From a virus, in IMG/VR virus record IMGVR_UViG_3300047510_001102, positions 1 to 33,819 of that record: 33,819 bases of DNA; one strand, given 5' to 3'. The notes beneath the pieces are model-generated. The model ran no database searches. It worked only from the letters and a program-made list of their open reading frames with translations, and was not told where the DNA came from. Both the position numbers and the translations under genes were made by a program. Shown piece by piece: positions 1 through 6,434 of the stretch. The first letter of the stretch is position 1. Each line of letters begins with the position of its first letter.

Positions 1-1
1 G

Positions 2-655
2 TTTCGCAGCAAAGCACTCAAAGCGGTAGATCTTTATCTTAAGAAACCACTAGAAGAACGTAAACCTTGCATCTTCGTTCTAGACTCTTTGGGTATGCTT
101 TCTACTGAGAAAGAAATCACTGATGCACTGAACGATAAACAAGTTCGTGATATGACTAAATCTCAATTGGTCAAAGGTGCATTCCGAATGCTCACACTTA
201 AACTAGGTCAAGCAAATGTCCCGCTCATTGTCACAAATCATACATACGATGTCATTGGAGCTTACGTACCAACTAAAGAAATGGGAGGAGGTTCTGGACT
301 CAAATACGCAGCAAGTACGATCATTTATCTCAGCAAAAAGAAAGAAAAGGATGGAACGGAAGTGGTCGGAAATATTATCAAGGCTAAGACTGCTAAATCG
401 CGTTTGAGTAAGGAGAACAAAGATGTTGAAGTCCGTCTTTATTATGATGAGCGCGGTCTTGATCGTTACTACGGTCTTCTGGAACTTGGTGAGATTGGTG
501 GACTCTGGAAGAATGTAGCAGGACGCTATGAGATTGATGGTAAGAAGATTTATGCTAAGCAGATTCTAAAAGAACCTGAAGTATATTTTACGCCAGAAGT
601 AATGGAACAACTTGATCAAATTGCACGAAAGGAATTTAGTTATGGAGAAAGTTGA
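2..655 (+). CDS. uvsX: UvsX RecA-like recombinase (3' part)
   Basis: This is the C-terminal 217 residues of a T4 UvsX-type recombinase, the strand-exchange protein of phage recombination and recombination-dependent replication. The frame is open from base 2, so the start lies outside the window; T4 UvsX is about 390 residues. Visible features are the Walker B strand CIFVLDS, the segment [11 protein letters not shown], and the Gly-rich [12 protein letters not shown] stretch typical of the DNA-binding L2 region. The end overlaps the helicase gene by 14 nt, and a uvsX-41 neighbourhood is usual in T4-like phages. The Walker A motif is upstream and cannot be checked. Confidence 0.93.
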   Translation, partial: FRSKALKAVDLYLKKPLEERKPCIFVLDSLGMLSTEKEITDALNDKQVRDMTKSQLVKGAFRMLTLKLGQANVPLIVTNHTYDVIGAYVPTKEMGGGSGLKYAASTIIYLSKKKEKDGTEVVGNIIKAKTAKSRLSKENKDVEVRLYYDERGLDRYYGLLELGEIGGLWKNVAGRYEIDGKKIYAKQILKEPEVYFTPEVMEQLDQIARKEFSYGES

Positions 656-2018
656 GTTTCTAGTTCTTAGAAACCTTTTAAACAATGAAGCATATGTAAG
701 AAAAGTAATTCCATTTATTAAGTCTGAATATTTTGAAGATCAAAATCAAAAGATTGTATTTGAAGAAATATTAAAATTTGTACATGAATATAATCAACCA
801 GCAACAAAAGAGATTCTCTACATTGAGGTTGAAAAAAGAACGGATATAAACGAAACTTCTTTCAAAGAAATCACTAAAATTATTAGTTACTTGGATGATG
901 AACCATCTGAGTTTAACTGGTTGGTTAATACTACTGAAAAATGGTGTCGTGATCGCGCTATTTACTTAGCGTTAATGGAGTCAATTCATATTGCAGATGG
1001 TAATGATGAAAAGAAAAATCGTGATAGCATCCCTTCTATTCTTTCTGATGCTCTTGCTGTAAGTTTTGATACTCACATTGGGCATGATTACTTACAAGAT
1101 TACGAACAACGATATGAGTCTTATCACAAAAAGGAGGATAAAATTGAATTTGATCTTGAATACTTTAACAAAATCACGAAAGGTGGTCTCCCTAACAAAA
1201 CTCTTAACATCGCTCTTGCTGGTACGGGTGTCGGGAAATCTCTATTCATGTGCCATGTGGCTAGCTCCGTCTTGCTCCAGGGGAGGAACGTTCTGTACAT
1301 TACGTTGGAAATGGCAGAAGAACGCATTGCTGAAAGAATTGACGCAAACCTCTTGAATGTACCTATTCAAGATATTGTAGATCTTCCTAAGCAGATGTTT
1401 GAGAATAAGGTGACTAATATTTCTAAGAAGACACAAGGAACTCTTATAATTAAGGAATACCCAACAGCGTCTGCTCATGCTGGACATTTCAAATCACTTC
1501 TTAATGAACTTGCACTTAAGAAGTCATTTAGACCTGATATTATCTTTATTGATTATCTTAATATTTGTTCTTCCTCTAGGTATAGGGGAAATAGTAACAT
1601 CAATTCTTATACTTTCGTTAAAGCAATCGCAGAAGAACTCAGGGGACTTGCTGTTGAATTCAACGTACCAATTGTATCAGCCACTCAAACTACACGTTCT
1701 GGTTATGGTAGCTCTGACGTTGAACTTACTGATACTTCTGAATCCTTTGGGCTTCCTGCTACTGCCGATCTTATGTTTGCTCTTATTAGCACTGAAGAGT
1801 TGGAAGATCTCGGACAGATACTTGTAAAACAACTTAAGAATCGTTATAATGACCCAACCATCTATAAGAGATTTGTCGTTGGAATTGATCGTGCTAAGAT
1901 GAGACTCTACGATTGTGAGCAATCAGCACAAAATAATATACTTGACTCTGGAAACGATGACGAGTATGATTATGAAGAAAGAAAACCTAAGAAATCATTT
2001 GAGGGATTTAAGTTTTGA
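642..2018 (+). CDS. 41: gp41 replicative DNA helicase (DnaB family)
   Basis: This 458-residue DnaB-type hexameric helicase unwinds the fork and works with the gp61 primase encoded at 11312. Walker A GTGVGKS is at residues 194-200. The Walker B strand [11 protein letters not shown] runs from residue 298, with the acidic residue D304. Length matches T4 gp41 (about 475 aa). I chose ATG 642 over the longer TTG 612 because an AAGGA ribosome site lies about 8 nt upstream and the protein then begins MEKVEFLVL. It overlaps uvsX by 14 nt and the next gene by 4 nt, which suggests translational coupling. Confidence 0.93.
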   Translation: MEKVEFLVLRNLLNNEAYVRKVIPFIKSEYFEDQNQKIVFEEILKFVHEYNQPATKEILYIEVEKRTDINETSFKEITKIISYLDDEPSEFNWLVNTTEKWCRDRAIYLALMESIHIADGNDEKKNRDSIPSILSDALAVSFDTHIGHDYLQDYEQRYESYHKKEDKIEFDLEYFNKITKGGLPNKTLNIALAGTGVGKSLFMCHVASSVLLQGRNVLYITLEMAEERIAERIDANLLNVPIQDIVDLPKQMFENKVTNISKKTQGTLIIKEYPTASAHAGHFKSLLNELALKKSFRPDIIFIDYLNICSSSRYRGNSNINSYTFVKAIAEELRGLAVEFNVPIVSATQTTRSGYGSSDVELTDTSESFGLPATADLMFALISTEELEDLGQILVKQLKNRYNDPTIYKRFVVGIDRAKMRLYDCEQSAQNNILDSGNDDEYDYEERKPKKSFEGFKF

Positions 2019-2326
2019 AGTATAGATCAGAAGATTACTTTTCGGTTATTGAAATAAAAACTGGTAGAAAAATTTGCGATTGTGCTGATGAACTTGATGC
2101 TCTAATGATGGTTTCATTTGATCCTACTAATAGGACAATTACTAGAAATCAATTTCTTATGGGACAAGTTGTAGATATTGAAATTCAAAAGCAACTTCCA
2201 ACTTCAAATATTTCAGTTTCTACTACTAAAGAAGGTGAATGTACTACCAGGAAAAAGCAATTGGAAGACATTACACCCAATAAACTGCCACAATCTAATC
2301 TAGAACCACTTAATTTAAAACTATGA
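2015..2326 (+). CDS. Small protein of unknown function after gp41
   Basis: A 103-residue protein I do not recognise by function. It starts at TTG (2015), because an in-frame stop lies just upstream and no ATG follows until 2105. GAGGGA about 8 nt upstream can serve as ribosome site. The N-terminal 50 residues (YFSVIEIKTGRK, ALMMVSFDP, NRTI) look like a compact conserved domain, and the C-terminal third is polar and probably flexible. It shares TTGA with the end of gp41 and overlaps mazG by 4 nt, so it sits in the replication operon. Confidence 0.75.
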   Translation: MKYRSEDYFSVIEIKTGRKICDCADELDALMMVSFDPTNRTITRNQFLMGQVVDIEIQKQLPTSNISVSTTKEGECTTRKKQLEDITPNKLPQSNLEPLNLKL

Positions 2327-2727
2327 CTATTGATCTTAATAAGTATGTCGAGTTCGTTAATACCACTACCTCTAATCCTAGCAAAGACCACACATCTTTC
2401 ATCAATCGTCTCATGGAACTTCGAGAACAGGAGTTTCCTTCCGAGCGATTGCTTACTGCTGCTGTAGGTATGTCCGCAGAAGCAGGTGAGTTTACTGAGA
2501 TTGTAAAAAAGATCGTCTTTCAAGGTAAACCTGTAAATCAAGAAAATCTGTTTCACCTAAAACGTGAACTTGGGGACATTATGTGGTATGTTTCTCAGGC
2601 ATGTATTGGACTTGATATTTCACTTGAAGAAGTAATTCAAATGAACTTTGAGAAACTAACTGCTCGCTATCCTGATGGTGCATTTAGTATTGAACGTTCT
2701 GAAAATCGTAAGGATGGTGATCTATGA
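2323..2727 (+). CDS. mazG: MazG-like nucleotide pyrophosphohydrolase
   Basis: A 134-residue all-alpha NTP pyrophosphohydrolase of the MazG type, which cleaves (d)NTPs to monophosphates and pyrophosphate. Two metal-binding half motifs are visible: AEAGEFTEI (E-x2-E) and KRELGDIMWYV (E-x2-D). Many cyanophages carry mazG. A role in altering host (p)ppGpp has been proposed, but work on cyanophage MazG favours dGTP/dCTP hydrolysis, which fits nucleotide recycling beside ribonucleotide reductase. It overlaps both neighbours by 4 nt. Confidence 0.88.
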   Translation: MTIDLNKYVEFVNTTTSNPSKDHTSFINRLMELREQEFPSERLLTAAVGMSAEAGEFTEIVKKIVFQGKPVNQENLFHLKRELGDIMWYVSQACIGLDISLEEVIQMNFEKLTARYPDGAFSIERSENRKDGDL

Positions 2728-2897
2728 GTAAAGTAAAACTGGAAATGGATGTTCGTTCTGCTGCTGCAGTTCGACAAGTTCTATTCGAAGCACAAAAAGG
2801 ATATACTAATAATATTGATACTACTCCAATTCGTATCTTTGAGATCCGCGAGGTAATTGCTGATCTGGATGATGCAATTAGTCAAGTAGTTGAGTGA
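2724..2897 (+). CDS. Small hypothetical protein
   Basis: A 57-residue protein of unknown function. It starts MSKVKLEMDVRSAAAVRQVL and ends with an acidic helix. ATG overlaps the mazG stop (ATGA), and the stop codon lies in the upstream arm of the terminator, so this is the last gene of the uvsX-41-mazG operon. It appears all-helical, with no membrane segment or cysteine pattern. Confidence 0.75.
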   Translation: MSKVKLEMDVRSAAAVRQVLFEAQKGYTNNIDTTPIRIFEIREVIADLDDAISQVVE

Positions 2898-2919
2898 CCC
2901 TTCGGGGTCTTTTTTTTTT
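2896..2919 (+). terminator. Intrinsic terminator with UUCG loop
   Basis: GACCC-TTCG-GGGTC forms a 5-bp stem with a UUCG tetraloop, followed by ten T (2910-2919). It closes the uvsX-41-mazG operon. Confidence 0.9.
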
Positions 2920-2926
2920 ATAAATA
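2919..2926 (+). promoter_or_regulatory. T4-type late promoter box TATAAATA
   Basis: An exact match to the T4 late -10 element TATAAATA, read by the gp55-type late sigma. It lies 20 nt before the start codon at 2947 and directly after a terminator. Confidence 0.75.
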
Positions 2927-2946
2927 ACTAAAAAGTATTTTAAAAA

Positions 2947-3813
2947 ATGGATATCAATAATCTTAAAGGATTGATGGAAGCATATCAGCAAGTCAATGCT
3001 CCTCAAGAAGTTGATGAGGCAACTGCAATGGCGAAGCGTGGTCATGATGAAACTGCGATTCGCAATAAGATTGCTAAGTCAACTGGTGGCGGTAAGTCTG
3101 CAGATAGAGCAACTGCACTTGAGAATAGACCAACTTATGGTGATGATAAGAAGGCAAAGGCAAGGCAAGAACTTGCGAGAAAGCAAAGAGGTGACTTCCG
3201 CAAGACAACTTCATCATCTCCTGGTCTTCACGGTTATGCTCACAAGTCTGATGATCCTGCAGTAAAAGCAAAGCAAGCAGCAAGAGGAGCACAAAGAGGT
3301 GCTCTAACCCCAGCAGAGAAAAAGCAACTCAATAGAGAAGAGTTTGATATTTTTGATACTGTTTTAGAATTTCTTTGTGTAGAAGGATATGCAGAAACTC
3401 TAGAGGAAGCAGAGTGGATCATGGCAAATGAATTGGATGCTGAAGATATCGAAGAGATTCTTGAAGCAGAAGGTTCTTATGGACAAACTCCCAAAGCAAA
3501 AGCAGCAATGAGCAAACTTGCTATTGGTAGAATGCGTAAACCTGCAACTGAGTATTCCCAAAAGGGTGAAAAAACTAAAAAAGTAAAGGCAGCAGAAAAG
3601 CATACAAGAAGACAGGAAACCCTAAGTCAAGGTAAGTCTGGTGGTAAGAAATCTTCTAGACCTTGGGCTGCTAGAGGTAAGATGGATGCTGATGAGAGGG
3701 CAGAAAGAAGGGCTGAGCGTGCCTTTGATGGGGAGAATACATATGGAGCTGGTTCAGTCACTAAGAACCCCAAGAAACTCCGTAAGCAAAAAGCAATGGG
3801 TGAGCACGACTGA
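2947..3813 (+). CDS. Lys/Arg-rich protein, likely virion or prohead component
   Basis: A 288-residue, strongly basic protein of unknown function behind a late promoter. The N-terminus MDINNLKGLMEAYQQV contains L-M-E-A at residues 9-12, which fits the (L/I)xE cleavage rule of the T4 prohead protease. The middle has an acidic helical segment (VLEFLCVEGYAETLEEAEW, then DAEDIEEILEAEG). The remainder is disordered and rich in K, R, A and S. The last 16 residues (NPKKLRKQKAMGEHD) recur in the 852-residue protein at 6435. Basic composition and late control suggest a DNA-contacting internal or core protein; this is inference. Confidence 0.7.
   Translation: MDINNLKGLMEAYQQVNAPQEVDEATAMAKRGHDETAIRNKIAKSTGGGKSADRATALENRPTYGDDKKAKARQELARKQRGDFRKTTSSSPGLHGYAHKSDDPAVKAKQAARGAQRGALTPAEKKQLNREEFDIFDTVLEFLCVEGYAETLEEAEWIMANELDAEDIEEILEAEGSYGQTPKAKAAMSKLAIGRMRKPATEYSQKGEKTKKVKAAEKHTRRQETLSQGKSGGKKSSRPWAARGKMDADERAERRAERAFDGENTYGAGSVTKNPKKLRKQKAMGEHD
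3760..3803 (+). repeat. Repeat copy 1: TKNPKKLRKQKAMG module
   Basis: This 44-nt segment matches 8664-8707 at 40 positions. All four differences are at synonymous third codon positions, so selection has kept the peptide. Confidence 0.85.
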
Positions 3814-3819
3814 TAAATA
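3812..3819 (+). promoter_or_regulatory. Possible late promoter box GATAAATA
   Basis: A TAAATA box at the end of the preceding gene. A terminator follows within 20 nt, so it may be non-functional or give a very short RNA. Confidence 0.35.
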
Positions 3820-3836
3820 ATCAGGGAAGTTGGATC

Positions 3837-3866
3837 AACCCCTTGACTTTTTAGTTGAGGGGTTTT
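3837..3866 (+). terminator. Intrinsic terminator, 12-bp stem
   Basis: Arms 3837-3848 (AACCCCTTGACT) and 3853-3864 pair over 12 bp with two G-U pairs and a 4-nt T loop, ending in a short T run. It terminates the gene at 2947. The upstream arm also contains the -35 box of the next promoter. Confidence 0.85.
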
Positions 3867-3871
3867 ATACT
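3843..3871 (+). promoter_or_regulatory. Sigma70-type promoter for tRNA-Ala
   Basis: TTGACT (3843-3848), 17 nt, TATACT (3866-3871); a second -10-like TATAAT lies at 3873-3878. The promoter is nested in the terminator. The leader to the tRNA can fold, with GGTTAAGT (3885-3892) pairing to 3922-3929. Confidence 0.7.
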
Positions 3872-3934
3872 ATATAATGATAGAGGTTAAGTCCCTGTTA
3901 TATCCTTATGAGGTATATCACACTTAATCCATCT

Positions 3935-4007
3935 GGGGGATTAGCTCAGTTGGTAGAGCACCTGCTTTGCAAGTAGGGAGTCAGGAGTTCGAGTCTCCTA
4001 TTCTCCA
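3935..4007 (+). tRNA. tRNA-Ala (UGC)
   Basis: A 73-nt cloverleaf. Acceptor GGGGGAT pairs with ATTCTCC, the D-arm is GCTC/GAGC, the anticodon loop is TTTGCAA (anticodon TGC at 3968-3970), and the T-arm is AGGAG/CTCCT with TTCGAGT. CCA is not encoded. Confidence 0.96.
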
Positions 4008-4008
4008 T

Positions 4009-4016
4009 TCTAAATA
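4009..4016 (+). promoter_or_regulatory. Late promoter box TCTAAATA
   Basis: A TAAATA-type late box directly after tRNA-Ala and 22 nt before the start at 4039. Confidence 0.6.
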
Positions 4017-4038
4017 CTTGAAAGAGTAATATTCAAAA

Positions 4039-5214
4039 ATGGCTACAAGTGCTATAGAGACTGCTAAGCAAGAGAACGGTTCTAGAGTATTCTTTGAAAG
4101 TGTAATAGAACGTAATACAGAACCATCTGATGCGGAAATGTTGAAAGTTTATGATGGTTATAATGCAGAATGGAAAGAAACATATAGAAAACAAGCTGCT
4201 GCTTTAAAATCTTTTCTTGGTAGCAATAAGGGGTATGAATATTCTAGAGATTCTGGGATAATGCCTTATATTGAGGGAATTGCTAAAACTGACTGTGGAG
4301 TTAGTGTTAAGGATAGATGGAATCCAATGGATATTGTTATGGTTAAAAAAAGTATGAAGAGAACTATTGAGGGAACAATAAGAGAACTTACTAATATAGA
4401 TGGTATGAATAAACCAGCTAGGTTAGTTTTATTAAATGCTTATATGAGAGAGGCACTTGAAGATAAAATTCTTATAGGAGTTTCTCTAAAAGCTATAGCA
4501 AAAAATAAAAGAACCGCAAGTGTTGAACTTGCAAATATGGGAGGATCTGCTGGAGCAAGAGCGCATATTGATTTAGTTCCTGGGTCTATAAAATGTACAT
4601 TAACTCTTGGGAAAAAAGCGAATTATTTGTTTGATACTGGAGAGTTGGGATTTGATTTGCAGACGGAATCTGGTGGAAAGATTCATGGTCAATCTAGAAA
4701 CTTTCAGTACTCTAAAGAAAGAAACCTAGTACAAACTGATTTAACTCCAAAAGGAAAAGATTCTGGTGCAAAACTTGGTAAAGTCTCTAGTGTTGCTTTA
4801 GACCAATTCTTAAGTGATATTGGATTGACTAGACCAACTTCTGCCGCTAAGCATCCGCATATTCCTGCCGTAGGATCTTGGACTGATGCTGATAAAAAAT
4901 ATTGGATAGACCTTTATAATAAACTCAAAAATAATAATATGATAGACTTTGGTGAAATATCAGTATATCAAAATGGTAAAAAAATTGGAGATACCTTCGA
5001 ACAAATTTTAGAAAATGCAATAATTTATGAAACGGGAAAAGCGGATAGAAGTTCTGCCGGAAGATTTTCATCTAAATTAATTGCTATGGAATGGGCAAAC
5101 ACTTGGGTTGAAATTTCAAAAAAAGGTAAAATGTCTGATTGGTGTACTGTTCTTTATTATGGAGCAAAAAAAGAATTCTCGCAAAAGAATGGTCCATTTC
5201 TAAAGATTTACTAA
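4039..5214 (+). CDS. Protein of unknown function, possibly nuclease-like
   Basis: A 391-residue protein behind a late box. I do not recognise the family with certainty. Motifs that stand out are DRWNPMDIVMVKK (D98), followed about 50 residues later by ILIGVSLKAI (S149, K151). The order acidic residue, then a strand ending x-S-L-K, resembles PD-(D/E)xK nuclease cores with a variant second motif; this is a suggestion only. A Trp-rich C-terminal domain follows (AMEWANTWVEIS, MSDWCTVLYYG). No signal peptide or membrane segment is visible. The neighbours are probable virion genes. Confidence 0.8.
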   Translation: MATSAIETAKQENGSRVFFESVIERNTEPSDAEMLKVYDGYNAEWKETYRKQAAALKSFLGSNKGYEYSRDSGIMPYIEGIAKTDCGVSVKDRWNPMDIVMVKKSMKRTIEGTIRELTNIDGMNKPARLVLLNAYMREALEDKILIGVSLKAIAKNKRTASVELANMGGSAGARAHIDLVPGSIKCTLTLGKKANYLFDTGELGFDLQTESGGKIHGQSRNFQYSKERNLVQTDLTPKGKDSGAKLGKVSSVALDQFLSDIGLTRPTSAAKHPHIPAVGSWTDADKKYWIDLYNKLKNNNMIDFGEISVYQNGKKIGDTFEQILENAIIYETGKADRSSAGRFSSKLIAMEWANTWVEISKKGKMSDWCTVLYYGAKKEFSQKNGPFLKIY

Positions 5215-5217
5215 ACA

Positions 5218-5225
5218 AATAAATA
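5218..5225 (+). promoter_or_regulatory. Late promoter box AATAAATA
   Basis: A TAAATA box 20 nt upstream of the ATG at 5246, between two late-type genes. No clear ribosome site is visible for that ATG. Confidence 0.55.
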
Positions 5226-5245
5226 TAAGTATATCAAAACACAGT

Positions 5246-6421
5246 ATGAAAAGTTTTTCCCGATTTCTTTCAGAGGCAGGTAAGTCTCTTGCTGTTATGC
5301 AAGCGACTCGTCTTGGACTGACTGGTGATGGTCATGGTGGATGGTATGATAAAAATGGAGAGTTTGTTGCTAAGACTGAGGGTGGTCGTTTAAAGTTTTA
5401 CAATAAGAATCAGAAAATTGGTGAAAAGGATCCCCCACAGGATCAAGCAGCAGATCAACAACCAGTTGCTACTCAAGTTCAACCAGCAAAGCAAGAACCA
5501 GATGCATCTCCAGAAACAGAAGATAAAGGTTCATTGACTATTGCTTTTGGTAGATTTAATCCACCAACAACTGGTCATGAAAAACTATTGAATACTGTAG
5601 CAACAGTTGCTGGAAAAGGAGAGTATAAAATTTATCCATCAAGATCTAATGATCCAAAGAAAAATCCATTAGATCCTGATACAAAAATATCTGTTATGCG
5701 TAAGATGTATCCAAAGCATAGTGAGAGAATCGTTAACGATGCTAATTCCAAAACTATTTTTGATGTGTTGAAGCAGGCACATGCGGATGGATATTCATCT
5801 GTTAATATTGTAGTTGGATCGGATAGACAACCTGAATTTGAGAAACTTGCAAATTCTTATAATGGTAAGTTATATGATTTTGCTGCAATTAATGTAGTTT
5901 CGGCTGGTGAGAGGGATCCAGATTCTGATGATGTAAGTGGAATGTCTGCATCAAAACTTCGTCAAGCAGCAGCAATGGGTGACTTTGAAACCTTTAGAAA
6001 AGGTACTCCAAAAAGTCTTGATGATGAATCTGCTAAACAACTCTTTATGACTCTTCGTAAGAGCATGAAAATCAAAGAGGGATGGAGTCTTTGGGAAATT
6101 GCTCCTAAGTTTGATTGGGAAAATCTCAGAGAAAATTACATAACCAAGAGAATTTTCCAGGTAGGAGATTTAGTTGAAAACCTAAACACTGGATTAGTTG
6201 GGAAGATTATTCGTAGAGGTACTAATTATCTTATTTGCGTTACAGAAGATAATATTATGTTTAAGTCGTGGATTCGTGATGTATCTGAGTGGACTGAAGT
6301 ATCAGGTGTTCTTGCGAATCAGAGAGAAGTTGGTACTGATTCTTTGAGAAAATATACTATGAAAATGTCTAATACAGAGACAATTAGGAATTTCATAAAT
6401 AAATATAAGGCAAAAAAGTAA
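5246..6421 (+). CDS. Cytidylyltransferase/NMNAT-like protein with capsid-targeting-like N-terminus
   Basis: A 391-residue multidomain protein. Residues 1-11 (MKSFSRFLSEA) resemble the capsid-targeting peptide of T4 internal proteins, with an L-S-E|A prohead-protease-type site. A short module GDGHGGWYDKNGEFVAKT follows, then a Pro/Gln linker. From about residue 96 there is a nucleotidylyltransferase domain: FGRFNPPTTGH (101-111, HxGH-type nucleotide loop ending T-G-H111) and MSASKLR (S234, S236, R239), the SxS/TxxR signature of NMN/cytidylyltransferases. The reaction would be adenylyl or cytidylyl transfer; the substrate is unknown. The C-terminal 100 residues carry a KOW-like segment (GLVGKIIRRGTNYLI). 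A late box precedes it. Confidence 0.8.
   Translation: MKSFSRFLSEAGKSLAVMQATRLGLTGDGHGGWYDKNGEFVAKTEGGRLKFYNKNQKIGEKDPPQDQAADQQPVATQVQPAKQEPDASPETEDKGSLTIAFGRFNPPTTGHEKLLNTVATVAGKGEYKIYPSRSNDPKKNPLDPDTKISVMRKMYPKHSERIVNDANSKTIFDVLKQAHADGYSSVNIVVGSDRQPEFEKLANSYNGKLYDFAAINVVSAGERDPDSDDVSGMSASKLRQAAAMGDFETFRKGTPKSLDDESAKQLFMTLRKSMKIKEGWSLWEIAPKFDWENLRENYITKRIFQVGDLVENLNTGLVGKIIRRGTNYLICVTEDNIMFKSWIRDVSEWTEVSGVLANQREVGTDSLRKYTMKMSNTETIRNFINKYKAKK
6394..6401 (+). promoter_or_regulatory. Late promoter box CATAAATA
   Basis: A TAAATA box inside the 3' end of the preceding gene, 33 nt before the start at 6435. Confidence 0.45.
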
Positions 6422-6434
6422 GTAAGTTATTAAA

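Noticed and set aside
4039-6421. Two adjacent genes of equal length (391 residues) as a duplication
   Set aside because: The proteins share no motif; the equal length is chance. The same holds for three 156-residue frames elsewhere.
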